In this document: positions 1 to 8,373 of the stretch, one piece after another
Layout: each line of letters opens with the position of its first letter
Position numbering within the stretch: position 1 is the stretch's first letter
The notes under the pieces: model-generated
Seen by the model: the letters and a program-made list of their open reading frames with translations, nothing else
Told to the model about the DNA's origin: nothing
Database searches by the model: none
Made by a program: the position numbers and the translations under genes
Assembly (NCBI RefSeq): GCF_016107555.1
Contig: NZ_JABASU010000007.1
Location: 47,441 to 111,440 of the forward strand
DNA from: Psychrobacter celer
GTDB taxonomy: Bacteria > Pseudomonadota > Gammaproteobacteria > Pseudomonadales > Moraxellaceae
Length of the DNA stretch: 64,000 nucleotides
Direction of reading: 5' to 3'

Positions 1-281
1 TGGCCTTTCATGCCAGTGATGGTCATCGGTTCGCCTTTCCAAAAATACCCATGATGGACCATAATCGCATCGGCGTCCTCGGCGATGGCAGCATCGATGA
101 GTGCCTCGCAAGCCGTCACGCCAGTCACGATGCGTCTGATAGGCCGGCCGCCATCGACTTGTAGGCCATTTGGCGCATAGTCTTTAAATGCGCTGGCAGA
201 CAGATAGTCATCACAAAACTCAGTCAGCGCTTGGGCAGTAATCGTCATATCGGCAGAGGTCGGGGTATCGTGAGCGGTCAT
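1..281 (-). CDS. Nif3-like dinuclear metal center family protein (partial, N-terminal part)
   Basis: Only the first 93 codons are inside the window; the gene continues past the left edge. Translated from the ATG at 281, the protein has the Nif3/YbgI opening: a short helical start with FCDDYL, then [10 protein letters not shown], then a GVTAC stretch and the metal-site motif [11 protein letters not shown]. The paired histidines in VHHG are known metal ligands of this family, whose members form toroidal hexamers; their cellular role is not settled. It is transcribed away from the DegS/AlgW-type protease gene at 618. The same neighbourhood of a Nif3 gene next to algW is known in Pseudomonas. Confidence 0.85.
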   Translation of the reverse strand, partial: MTAHDTPTSADMTITAQALTEFCDDYLSASAFKDYAPNGLQVDGGRPIRRIVTGVTACEALIDAAIAEDADAIMVHHGYFWKGEPMTITGMKG

Positions 282-617
282 GGTGGTTCCTTGTCGTTAT
301 TTGCGTTATTTGATTGGCCAGTGAGACAAATAATCTGCATTTTAGCATGACAGTGCCAAAGAGTAGACAAGGCCAATAACTGAAATGGTACACGATGCGT
401 TACTATTCGGTAGAATTGGCAGTTATAATTTGCCTATGGTAGGTCAGCTTTAGAACTGACGATATACAAGACCACTTGAGCGATAGCGTTTTGCTGCTGA
501 TATTTGCTATGCTATTGCTCAAAGTAGGCCAGTAGTAACTGGCCTGCGATTTGTCCCGGTTTTATTTATCATTGTTTTTTTATTGTTTGTGTGCATCAAA
601 ATTATAGAGGTTTTTAT
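282..617. other. Intergenic region between divergent Nif3-like and protease genes
   Basis: This 336-base stretch must carry promoters for both flanking genes. The clearest structure is a perfect 8-base inverted repeat (AGGCCAGT, loop AGTA, ACTGGCCT) at 526-545, about 70 bases before the protease start. It has no T-tract, so it is more likely an operator or a leader hairpin than a terminator. No other coding potential was seen. Confidence 0.5.
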
Positions 618-1922
618 ATGTCGCCATCCCCGAACACCAATAACAAGGCGTCTGTGTTAAAGTGGCTTCCTTGGATCTTATTGCTGCTAGTATTGGCAGC
701 GTTTACCTGGTTGTTCATGAGTATGAAAACGACGTCAGAGGCGACGTGGGAGCCACCGAGGACGTCACCTGCTGAGCAGCAAGCATCGGCTCCTGTCGCT
801 GACACGCCTGCATCGATCTCCTCTTATCATAATGCCGTCGCCCGCGCGTCACAGTCGGTCGTCAATATCTATACCACGCAGACCATGGCCGAGCATCCAT
901 ACATGAATGACCCTGTCTTGCGCCGTTTTTTTGAGTTTCACGGCGGGCCATCGCAGGATCAAGGCTCTACCAACTTAGGCTCTGGGGTGATTGTCTCAGA
1001 AGACGGCTATATCGTGACCAACGCCCATGTCATCGAAAAAGCCGATGAAATCACCGTCGCGTTTAATGACGGGCGTAAGAGCCGCGCCAAGATCATCGGT
1101 ACCGATCCTGATAGTGATTTGGCGGTGATCAAAGTCGATATGACCGGACTGACGCCGCTTGGTTTCCGCGAGGATCCTATCCGCGTCGGCGATTTGGCCT
1201 TGGCCATTGGCAACCCGTTCGGTGTCGGCCAAACGGTAACGCAAGGGATCATCTCCGCCACTGGGCGTACTGGTCTTGGAGTCAATAAGTTTGAAGACTT
1301 TATTCAGACCGATGCGGCGATCAACCCTGGTAACTCAGGCGGCGCGCTCGTCGATGCGCATGGCGAGCTGGTCGGTATCAATACCGTGATATTTTCCCGC
1401 TCTGGCGGCTCGATGGGCATCGGCTTTGCTATTCCGACCGCCCTTGTCGAACAGGTGATGAATGCCTTAATCAAAGATGGCAAGGTCAGTCGTGGCTGGC
1501 TAGGTATCGAGATTCAGTCACAGCTTCGTGATCCTACGCAGCTTGAGACCTCGACCGGTGTAGAAGTATTAAACGTCATCGACCAAAGTCCTGCAGCCAA
1601 AAGTGGCCTACGAGTGGGCGATATTATCTTGACCATCGACGGGGTCGAGATGACCGATGCCAATACCTTGATTCAGTATGTGGCCCGTAAGCCGCCCAAT
1701 ACTGAGCTCAATGCCCAGATACTACGCCAAGGCAAAAACGCGCAGGTAAAAATCGTATTAGAGGAGCGTCCGGTACAAGAGCCAACCCCGCGTCCCGTCA
1801 TCATTCACGACGAAACGCTTGGCGGTTCCGGTCAGCCATACTTACCAGATGAAGAGGTACCGATGATGTCAGAGGCAGAGCGTGATCGTATGCGTGAGGA
1901 GCTACTTAAGCTGTTTGAGTAG
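618..1922 (+). CDS. degS: DegS/AlgW-type periplasmic serine protease, membrane anchored
   Basis: A trypsin-like HtrA-family protease that in relatives senses misfolded envelope proteins and makes the first cut in an anti-sigma factor. The ATG at 618 is chosen because AGAGG sits 7 bases before it; an upstream GTG at 591 has no ribosome binding site. From 618 the protein is 434 residues: one N-terminal membrane segment (about 14-35), a low-complexity linker, the protease domain with His137 (TNAHVIE), Asp167 (DSDLAV) and Ser240 (NPGNSGG), and a single PDZ domain (about 285-375). One PDZ plus a membrane anchor points to DegS/AlgW rather than DegP, which has two PDZ domains and a cleavable signal peptide. 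The C-terminal 50 residues are Pro/Glu-rich and longer than in E. coli DegS. Confidence 0.9.
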   Translation: MSPSPNTNNKASVLKWLPWILLLLVLAAFTWLFMSMKTTSEATWEPPRTSPAEQQASAPVADTPASISSYHNAVARASQSVVNIYTTQTMAEHPYMNDPVLRRFFEFHGGPSQDQGSTNLGSGVIVSEDGYIVTNAHVIEKADEITVAFNDGRKSRAKIIGTDPDSDLAVIKVDMTGLTPLGFREDPIRVGDLALAIGNPFGVGQTVTQGIISATGRTGLGVNKFEDFIQTDAAINPGNSGGALVDAHGELVGINTVIFSRSGGSMGIGFAIPTALVEQVMNALIKDGKVSRGWLGIEIQSQLRDPTQLETSTGVEVLNVIDQSPAAKSGLRVGDIILTIDGVEMTDANTLIQYVARKPPNTELNAQILRQGKNAQVKIVLEERPVQEPTPRPVIIHDETLGGSGQPYLPDEEVPMMSEAERDRMREELLKLFE

Positions 1923-1942
1923 GGTATAGAGGTCGGTAACTG

Positions 1943-1988
1943 CCACAAAAAAGCGCGCTGCCTTTTGAGGTAGCGCGTTTTTCTGTGG
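1943..1988. terminator. Intrinsic terminator between the protease gene and the ferredoxin gene
   Basis: A GC-rich stem (CGCGCTGCC with GGTAGCGCG) is flanked by A-run and T-run arms and an outer CCACA/TGTGG pairing. A and T runs on both sides let it work in both directions, which fits the converging genes at 1922 and 2014. Confidence 0.85.
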
Positions 1989-2013
1989 CTTCTGGTTTTA
2001 AAGTGAGCCGTCT

Positions 2014-2280
2014 TTACTTAATCACGGGCTCATGATTGATATGAATGACCCCTTGCACACGGCAACAGCAAGGTAGGATCTCATCCTCATCTATCATCGC
2101 CAGCGGCTCAAATGGATAGTCGACGCTGTGTGAGCTTGAGATACGCTTGACGCGGCAGCTACCGCAGTAGCCTTCGCGGCACTGATAGCTGATATCGTGC
2201 CCAGTACGCAGTAAGCCGTCTAGCAAGGTCTCGCTATCATGCAAATAAAAGCGCTGTTTGCTGGTCACTACCCACGTCAT
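2014..2280 (-). CDS. yfaE: 2Fe-2S ferredoxin, class I ribonucleotide reductase maintenance protein
   Basis: An 88-residue plant-type ferredoxin. The cluster cysteines are visible as CREGYCGSC plus a distal Cys in ILPCCCRVQG. In E. coli YfaE supplies electrons for assembly and repair of the diferric-tyrosyl cofactor of NrdB. Its position directly after nrdB on the same strand supports that role here. A strong AGGAG lies 8 bases before the ATG at 2280. The run of three adjacent cysteines at the last ligand is slightly unusual. Confidence 0.9.
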   Translation of the reverse strand: MTWVVTSKQRFYLHDSETLLDGLLRTGHDISYQCREGYCGSCRVKRISSSHSVDYPFEPLAMIDEDEILPCCCRVQGVIHINHEPVIK

Positions 2281-2383
2281 TGCCCAAGCTCCTGATGGTC
2301 ATTTTTATTGGTGTTTTTTGCCTTGATGATAGCGCGCCTGTATGACAGCGATATGTCATCGACGCGCTAATAACATCTAAAAA

Positions 2384-3517
2384 TTACAGCTCAAAGTCAT
2401 CAAAGTCGCTGTCTGACAGATCAGAGTCGATCTGACCGACCAAGTATGAGCTAATCTCTGTCTCTTGCGGTGCCACTTGTACGTTGTCAGACGACAGCCA
2501 CGTATTAATCCATGGGATAGGGTTTGATTTTGAATTTGGGAACGCCGCTGGCAAGCCGACCGCTTCCATGCGCAGGTTGGTGATGTATTCGATATACTGA
2601 CAAAGAATGTCTTTGTTTAGACCGATCATCGAGCCATCTTTAAACAGATAACCTGCCCATTGTTTTTCTTGCTCAGCAGCCTTCCGGAATATCTCGATAC
2701 TTTCATCAAAACACTCTGCAGCAATCTCGACCATCTCAGGATCATCTTTACCATTACGCATCAGATTGATCATGTGCTGAGTACCCGTCAAATGCAGCGC
2801 CTCATCACGCGCGATCAGTTTGATGATCTTGGCGTTGCCTTCCATCAATTTTCGCTCAGCGAAGGCAAACGAGCAGGCAAACGACACATAAAAACGAATG
2901 GCTTCTAGGACGTTGACCGCCATGATGCACAGATACATCTGTTTTTTGAGTGACTTTAGATCGACGGTGATCTGCTCGCCATTGATATTGTGCGTACCAG
3001 CACCGTATAGGCTATACAGCTGCGAGTTGCGGTACAGATCGTCATAATACTGCGCAATATCAGAGGCGCGCTGCAAGATATGCTCGTTTTCCATGATATC
3101 ATCAAAGATAACGCCAGGGTCATTGACGATATTGCGGATGATATGGGTATAGCTGCGCGAGTGAATGGTCTCGGAGAACGACCACGTCTCGATCCAAGTC
3201 TCCAGCTCAGGGATAGACACCAGCGGGAGTAGCACCACGTTTGGGCTACGGCCTTGGATAGAGTCGAGTAGGGTCTGATACTTGAGGTTGCTCAAAAATA
3301 TATGCTGCTCGTGCGAGGAGAGGTTGCTAAAGTCGATACGGTCGCGTGACACATCGACTTCCTCTGGACGCCAAAAAAACGACAGTTGTTTTTCGATCAA
3401 TTGCTCAAAGATTGGGTGCTTTTGCTGGTCATAACGCGCCACGTTGACTGGCTGACCAAAAAACATCGGCTCTGTCAGCGCATTGTTTGGCGTTTGAGAA
3501 AAAATCGAGTACGTCAT
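2384..3517 (-). CDS. nrdB: Ribonucleoside-diphosphate reductase class Ia, beta subunit
   Basis: The radical-carrying small subunit of ribonucleotide reductase. At 377 residues it is almost the same length as E. coli NrdB. Iron ligands and radical site are visible: Glu116 and His119 in [10 protein letters not shown], and the radical tyrosine Tyr123. The later ferritin-like helix carries [13 protein letters not shown] and [12 protein letters not shown]. The acidic, aromatic C-terminal tail ending in DDFEL is the part that docks onto NrdA. AAAGG lies before the ATG. The gene is followed by yfaE, but nrdA is 2.4 kb upstream instead of adjacent. Confidence 0.97.
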   Translation of the reverse strand: MTYSIFSQTPNNALTEPMFFGQPVNVARYDQQKHPIFEQLIEKQLSFFWRPEEVDVSRDRIDFSNLSSHEQHIFLSNLKYQTLLDSIQGRSPNVVLLPLVSIPELETWIETWSFSETIHSRSYTHIIRNIVNDPGVIFDDIMENEHILQRASDIAQYYDDLYRNSQLYSLYGAGTHNINGEQITVDLKSLKKQMYLCIMAVNVLEAIRFYVSFACSFAFAERKLMEGNAKIIKLIARDEALHLTGTQHMINLMRNGKDDPEMVEIAAECFDESIEIFRKAAEQEKQWAGYLFKDGSMIGLNKDILCQYIEYITNLRMEAVGLPAAFPNSKSNPIPWINTWLSSDNVQVAPQETEISSYLVGQIDSDLSDSDFDDFEL

Positions 3518-3569
3518 TGTTCTACCTTTATCAGTAATACGGTTGTTGGTTTATATGGAGTTGATGGTT

Positions 3570-3929
3570 TTATAAGTTTTCTAGCGATATTTGTTCTGGG
3601 GTTTGTCCGTCATTCATATAGGCTTTGAGTATCTCGCTTAGCTCTGCATCATCTAGGGCATCTAGCTCGTCGATTGCGCTTTTGCGTCGGGTACTTATGC
3701 CGTCGTCATCGGTGTCTTTTGGCGGTTTTTGCTCAGCCTTTTTATTGGCTCTTTTGGTGGGTTTTTTGGGCGTTTTGGTCTCGATTGTGCCGGCGTGCTC
3801 GCTTAGCTGCTGTCGTACCTCGGCGATGTCAACGTCTATTTGTACGATATGCGAGCTACCATCGTTTAGGTCAGAAAACACGTTTGGGATAAAAAGCCCA
3901 CCGTCTTTGATGATTGCGGTATATTGCAC
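3570..3929 (-). CDS. Hypothetical protein with an antitoxin-like C-terminal tail
   Basis: I do not recognise the family. The longest frame opens with ATG at 3947 (125 residues), but a strong GGAGGT at 3937-3942 lies 7 bases before a GTG at 3929, so a 119-residue product is more likely. The N-terminal third (TAIIKDGGLFIPNVFSDL) looks like a small beta-strand fold. The middle is Lys/Thr-rich and probably disordered. The end (AYMNDGQTPEQISLENL) closely resembles the end of the Phd-like antitoxin encoded 0.7 kb upstream (ARMNDGQTPIKVTLDDL). It lies 52 bases before nrdB on the same strand and could be co-transcribed with it. It may be an orphan antitoxin-like or regulatory protein; that is inference. 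Confidence 0.7.
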   Translation of the reverse strand: MQYTAIIKDGGLFIPNVFSDLNDGSSHIVQIDVDIAEVRQQLSEHAGTIETKTPKKPTKRANKKAEQKPPKDTDDDGISTRRKSAIDELDALDDAELSEILKAYMNDGQTPEQISLENL

Positions 3930-4011
3930 GTCTATGACCTCCGTCATTTTTATTCTTTATGTGTTGCGATTATAGCGGTAAAGTTAAAGGGTTTTTTTGA
4001 TTATACTTAAG

Positions 4012-4299
4012 CTATGGCTGGCGTACTGCAAGGTTTTCATACACCTTATTGTTTTCTCTTTTGCCGACAGCCAGCACATAGACCACCACAACGTCATCTT
4101 TGACGCTATATACCAAACGATAGCCTACAGTACGCAATTTGATTTTATAGGTATCTGGATGCCCTGAGAGTTTTGACGCAGGCACATGAGGATTGGATAG
4201 TCGCTGCTGTAATTTTTTCTTAAATTGCTGCTGGATACTTGGCGATATTTTTTTCCATTCTTTTAACGCTAACGGGTGAAACTCAAGACTATAAGTCAT
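4012..4299 (-). CDS. RelE/ParE-superfamily toxin (RelE/StbE type)
   Basis: A 95-residue basic protein with the RelE pattern: an N-terminal YSLEFHPLALKEWKKI strand-helix, a Lys-rich helix, LSGHPDTYKIKLRTVGYRLVY, then VVVYVLAVGKRENNKVY. In RelE toxins the conserved basic and aromatic residues near the end cut mRNA in the ribosomal A site. Its start overlaps the end of the antitoxin gene by 11 bases, which is typical translational coupling for this kind of module. Length and key residues look intact, so it is probably functional. Confidence 0.92.
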   Translation of the reverse strand: MTYSLEFHPLALKEWKKISPSIQQQFKKKLQQRLSNPHVPASKLSGHPDTYKIKLRTVGYRLVYSVKDDVVVVYVLAVGKRENNKVYENLAVRQP

Positions 4300-4540
4300 C
4301 GAGCGTAACCTTTATCGGTGTCTGCCCGTCATTCATGCGAGCATCAACGGTTTGGCTAAGTGCCATATCGTCCATCGCCTCCATCATACGCTCGTACATG
4401 TCTGTGGAAACTAAGTAAGCCACGGGCTTATTGTGATTTAAAATAGCAACGGATTCACCATCCGACTGTTTAATCAGTGCCGAAGGGTTGGTCTTGAGCT
4501 CTGAGATACTGGCTGTCTGTGTCGCAAATATCGGTTGCAT
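4289..4540 (-). CDS. Phd/YefM-family antitoxin (RelB/StbD type)
   Basis: An 83-residue antitoxin. The N-terminal DNA-binding fold of the Phd/YefM family is visible (ASISELKTNPSALIKQSD, then VAILNHNKPVAYLVSTDMYERM); the C-terminal region, which in relatives wraps the toxin, ends in MNDGQTPIKVTLDDL. CGGAGA lies 8 bases before the ATG. The gene precedes and overlaps the RelE-like toxin gene and is preceded by a perfect inverted repeat that is a likely autoregulatory operator. Such pairs usually repress their own promoter. Confidence 0.92.
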   Translation of the reverse strand: MQPIFATQTASISELKTNPSALIKQSDGESVAILNHNKPVAYLVSTDMYERMMEAMDDMALSQTVDARMNDGQTPIKVTLDDL

Positions 4541-4552
4541 GATTCATTCTCC

Positions 4553-4589
4553 GCTAAAATTATGCTCTAAATATAGGTCTAATTTTAGC
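4553..4589. promoter_or_regulatory. Inverted repeat, likely autoregulatory operator of the toxin-antitoxin pair
   Basis: Two perfect 10-base arms, GCTAAAATTA and TAATTTTAGC, are separated by 17 bases. The nearer arm ends about 12 bases before the antitoxin start and the DNA between the arms is AT-rich, as expected for the promoter. Phd/YefM-type antitoxins bind such palindromes to repress their own operon. The function is inferred from position. Confidence 0.65.
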
Positions 4590-4633
4590 ACGAAAATTAA
4601 GTCTTATTTGTTATTGTGTTAAATTAAATATTT

Positions 4634-4657
4634 GCGGTAGCCAATCCCGCCTACCGC
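4634..4657 (-). terminator. Possible terminator hairpin after the AT-rich membrane protein gene
   Basis: The arms GCGGTAG and CTACCGC enclose a 10-base loop about 16 bases after the stop of the gene at 4673-5815. Read on the minus strand it is followed by AAATATTT, a poor T-tract, so termination would be weak. Confidence 0.4.
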
Positions 4658-4672
4658 TTGTATTTTCACAAG

Positions 4673-5815
4673 CTATTTTGAGCCTTTATTAAATGAACTT
4701 AATAATCCAGTTAACTGTTCAATACCGTCAAAAGTTGTTGGCATTTGGTCTTCAGTAGCCACAATAGGAGCAAAAATAACGCTTTCGAACCTCTCGAAAC
4801 TTTCTTTCATACCTTCTCTTAAATCTTTAGTATCTGAGTCATAATTATGTATAAATTGACAAAGAGTTAAACGTAAATCAATCTGGAGTATTTGAGACTT
4901 AATTGACTTAACGTTGACTAAAGATATTCTAAAAAAGTACAGTAGTATAAATAAAAACAAAACTGTTGAGATGGTTACTATTATAAATACAGGACTATCA
5001 AAATTGTTAGAAACTAAATAATTAGCTGACCAAACAGATTTTGATATTATAAGTAAGATTATTATGGCCATCAGGATATAGTATGCACCATTTTGCCAAT
5101 CTAACTCTTTTTTCTTCTGTTCTCTAAGTGCTCTGAAGCCGTTTGATAAGCCAACAAAATTATATTCACTTTTCTGTTCTTCGAGTGATTTTTGTATTTC
5201 TTCAATATCTTGTTTTAAAAGTTCGTTTGAATTTAGCTTTTTTGCTATAAAATCTTCATTACTTTTTAATGTAGCGACAGTTTCAATGACTTCAGGATCA
5301 AGATGTTGTTGTAAATGTTTACCAAACACTTCTTTAGGAATAATAAACCATAGATATGTCAAACGTTTGAAACTATCCTCTGATAAGCAATCAGAATTAA
5401 ATACCAGTTTTTCAGTGTGTTGAGCAAAAAACTCTCTTAGTTTTTCGTCTGTAGTAATGAGAGAAAATTCATACATATCTGCATACAATACTAAATAAAG
5501 ACTATCTATTACCTCATTAGGAGTAAGTGAGTCTGAATGCATGTCACTATGGATTCTAAATAAAATATGATTTTGATAGGATAGTAAGTGACTATTAACA
5601 GCATTGTTAACATCTACCCAGTTATTAAACTTCAAATCCTGAGTGTCTAGAGAATTAATTTTTTCAATATTATTATCGCTTAAAATAATTCTAAAAGTAT
5701 TTATTATTTTTCGCTGCTTTTCAGTACATTCGTTAGTAGTAGAATAATCATTTAAATAAGCAATTACTTTGTCTGTTAACGATTTAAATTCTTCGCTTTT
5801 ATACTTATATAGCAT
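4673..5815 (-). CDS. AT-rich hypothetical protein with two central membrane segments
   Basis: I do not recognise this family. The start at 5815 is chosen because GAGG lies 5 bases before it; a longer frame reaches 5881 without a ribosome binding site. From 5815 the protein has 380 residues: a soluble, mostly helical N-terminal half, a predicted coiled-coil stretch (about 195-225), two hydrophobic segments (about 247-270 and 277-302) and a short C-terminal region with LREGMKESFERFE and a final TTFDGIEQLTGLLSSF motif. The gene is clearly more AT-rich than its neighbours and lies inside the nrd gene cluster, so it was probably acquired. An N-terminal cytoplasmic sensor plus a two-helix membrane part would fit a phage-defence effector, but that is speculation. 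Confidence 0.75.
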   Translation of the reverse strand: MLYKYKSEEFKSLTDKVIAYLNDYSTTNECTEKQRKIINTFRIILSDNNIEKINSLDTQDLKFNNWVDVNNAVNSHLLSYQNHILFRIHSDMHSDSLTPNEVIDSLYLVLYADMYEFSLITTDEKLREFFAQHTEKLVFNSDCLSEDSFKRLTYLWFIIPKEVFGKHLQQHLDPEVIETVATLKSNEDFIAKKLNSNELLKQDIEEIQKSLEEQKSEYNFVGLSNGFRALREQKKKELDWQNGAYYILMAIIILLIISKSVWSANYLVSNNFDSPVFIIVTISTVLFLFILLYFFRISLVNVKSIKSQILQIDLRLTLCQFIHNYDSDTKDLREGMKESFERFESVIFAPIVATEDQMPTTFDGIEQLTGLLSSFNKGSK

Positions 5816-5948
5816 CCTTACCTCAACTGAAAAATATTTTATAAATATAAAATAAGCGTATAAGATTATAGCGCAACTCAAAAAGATAAAAATCTGAAAG
5901 GGCTACGCTATAAACTTATAATTGTGTAATAGACTTTATGAGAAAGCT

Positions 5949-8225
5949 CTAAATCTTACAAGCACCGCCAGCACAATCATCTTCCATATCCGCTTGCGCG
6001 TCATTGGCACCATCACGGGTGTTATGGTAGTACAACGTCTTCACGCCCATTTTATAAGCGTTTAGCAAATCTTTGAGCAATATCTTCATCGGTACACGGC
6101 CTCCTTCATAACGCACCGGATCGTAGTTGGTATTGGCTGAGATACTTTGGTCGACGAACTTTTGCATGATAGCGACCAGCTTTAGGTAACCGTCATTGTT
6201 TGGCATTTGCCATAGTAGCTCGTACTGCTCTTTTAGCTTGTCAATCTCAGGAACGACTTGCTTTAAGATGCCATCTTTTGAGGCTTTGATAGACACCAGA
6301 CCGCGTGGTGGCTCGATACCGTTGGTGGCGTTGGCGATCTGACTTGAGGTCTCAGACGGCATCAAGGCGGTAAGGGTCGAGTTGCGTAGACCGTGTTCGG
6401 TAATCTCACTACGTAGCGTTTCCCAATCGAGATGTAGTGGCTCTTGGCAGATGTTATCCAAGTCAGACTTATAAGTATCGATCGGCAAAATACCTTGCGA
6501 GTACGTGGTCTCATTAAAGGCAGGGCACGCGCCTTGCTCTTTGGCCAATTTGTTTGAGGCTTTGAGCAGATAGTACTGTAGTGCTTCAAAGGTTTGATGT
6601 GTCAGACCCAATGCTGAATCATCTGAGTATCGCACGCCATTTTTGGCCAAGTAGTACGCATAGTTGATCACTCCCACACCTAAGGTACGGCGACGCATAC
6701 TGCCATTTTCAGCAGCTTTGACCGGATAGTCTTGATAGTCGAGTAGGGCGTCTAGTGCACGGACGATCAGCTCTGCTGGCTCTTCGATGTCGCTGACGCT
6801 CTCGACTTTACCTAAATTGACCGCTGATAGCGTACAAAGCGCGATCTCGCCAGTCTCGTCATTGATGTTGTCAAGTGGTTTGGTCGGTAAGGCAATCTCC
6901 ATACACAGGTTTGACTGGCGAATCGGTGCCACGCTCGCGTCAAATGGGCTATGGGTGTTGCAATGATCGACGTTTTGGATATAGATACGACCCGTACTGG
7001 CGCGCTCTTGCATCATCAGGCTGAACAAATCAGCAGCTGGGATTTGACGGCTACGGATGTTTGGGTCTTGCTCATACTGGGTGTATAGCGCTTCAAATTT
7101 GTCCTGATCTTCAAAAAACGCATCATACAAGCCTGGGACATCCGAGGGCGAAAACAGCGAGATGTCTTGGCCTTTGATCAGGCGAGTGTATAGCGTTTTG
7201 TTGATTTGCACGCCATAGTCCATATGACGGACGCGGTTGTCTTCGACGCCGCGGTTGTTTTTGAGGACGAGTAACGACTCAACTTCTAGATGCCATAGTG
7301 GGTAAAACAGCGTTGCAGCACCGCCGCGTACGCCGCCTTGTGAGCAACACTTCACCGCAGTTTGGAATAATTTATAGAATGGAATACAGCCAGTATGCTG
7401 CGCTTCACCGCCGCGAATAGGGCTGCCAAGGGCGCGAATACGACCAGCGTTGATGCCGATACCAGCGCGCTGTGACACATAACGCACGATGGCGCTGGTG
7501 GTGGCGTTGATAGAGTCTAGGCTATCGCCGCATTCGATCAAGACGCACGAGCTAAACTGACGCGATGGCGTGCGCACACCCGACATGATAGGCGTCGGTA
7601 GGGAAATCTTAAACTGTGAGGTCGCATCATAAAAGCGTTTGACATAGCTTAAGCGGCTGGCCTTGTCGTAGTTGGCAAACAGGCACATACCGACCAGCAT
7701 ATACAAAAACTGCGGGCTTTCATAAACGCGCTTGGTGACGCGATCTTGTACGAGGTATTTGCCTGCCATTTGCTCTACCGCGGCATAGGCAAGATTCATA
7801 TCGCGCCAGTGGTCGATGTACTCGTTTAACTCATCAAACTCGCTACGGCTATAGTCGGCTAGGATATGCTCATCGTATTTGCCTGCCTCTGTCAGAGTCG
7901 TCACATGATCAAATAGGTGCGGCGGGGTAAATTTGTTATACGCAATCTTACGCAAGTGAAAGATAGCAAGGCGCGCGGCCAGATACTGATAATCAGGCGT
8001 CTCTTCAGAGATCAAATCTGCGGCAGACTTGATGATGGTTTCGTGAATGTCACGGGTTTTGATGCCTTCATAAAACTGAATATGCGACTTTAGCTCAACT
8101 TGTGAGACAGACACATTATCTAAATCGTGCGCGGCCCATTCGATCACCTTATGAATTTTATCCAAATCAATAAGCTCTAATCGTCCGTCACGTTTGGTCA
8201 CTTTGATTTTGTCGATGTGTGTCAT
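5949..8225 (-). CDS. nrdA: Ribonucleoside-diphosphate reductase class Ia, alpha subunit
   Basis: The catalytic large subunit that reduces ribonucleoside diphosphates. It has 758 residues against 761 in E. coli. Visible parts are the N-terminal ATP-cone (VTKRDGRLELIDLDKIHKVI, residues 9-28), the active-site cysteine in SSCVLIECGDS, the NLCMEIALPT motif with the active-site Asn, Cys and Glu, and the C-terminal thiol pair in DDCAGGACKI that is re-reduced by thioredoxin or glutaredoxin. GAGG lies 5 bases before the ATG. nrdB is not next to it; accessory genes lie in between. Two NrdR-like boxes lie 150-195 bases upstream. Confidence 0.97.
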   Translation of the reverse strand: MTHIDKIKVTKRDGRLELIDLDKIHKVIEWAAHDLDNVSVSQVELKSHIQFYEGIKTRDIHETIIKSAADLISEETPDYQYLAARLAIFHLRKIAYNKFTPPHLFDHVTTLTEAGKYDEHILADYSRSEFDELNEYIDHWRDMNLAYAAVEQMAGKYLVQDRVTKRVYESPQFLYMLVGMCLFANYDKASRLSYVKRFYDATSQFKISLPTPIMSGVRTPSRQFSSCVLIECGDSLDSINATTSAIVRYVSQRAGIGINAGRIRALGSPIRGGEAQHTGCIPFYKLFQTAVKCCSQGGVRGGAATLFYPLWHLEVESLLVLKNNRGVEDNRVRHMDYGVQINKTLYTRLIKGQDISLFSPSDVPGLYDAFFEDQDKFEALYTQYEQDPNIRSRQIPAADLFSLMMQERASTGRIYIQNVDHCNTHSPFDASVAPIRQSNLCMEIALPTKPLDNINDETGEIALCTLSAVNLGKVESVSDIEEPAELIVRALDALLDYQDYPVKAAENGSMRRRTLGVGVINYAYYLAKNGVRYSDDSALGLTHQTFEALQYYLLKASNKLAKEQGACPAFNETTYSQGILPIDTYKSDLDNICQEPLHLDWETLRSEITEHGLRNSTLTALMPSETSSQIANATNGIEPPRGLVSIKASKDGILKQVVPEIDKLKEQYELLWQMPNNDGYLKLVAIMQKFVDQSISANTNYDPVRYEGGRVPMKILLKDLLNAYKMGVKTLYYHNTRDGANDAQADMEDDCAGGACKI

Positions 8226-8373
8226 ATTGCCCTCTTAAGTTGATTGCTTATTGTGATGCAAAGCGGAAATAGCCCGCTGGCATGCTTTATGACGCTATAG
8301 CTGTCTTGTGGTGGTAGGGTGTTTTTTTAGGCAAAACTCTACCGCTGCTCGTAGTAAATTAAAAATTCACTGA

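Noticed and set aside
3625..3975. A 116-codon plus-strand open frame opposite the orphan protein gene
   Set aside because: Ser-rich shadow of the true minus-strand gene, which has a strong ribosome binding site and a recognisable tail.
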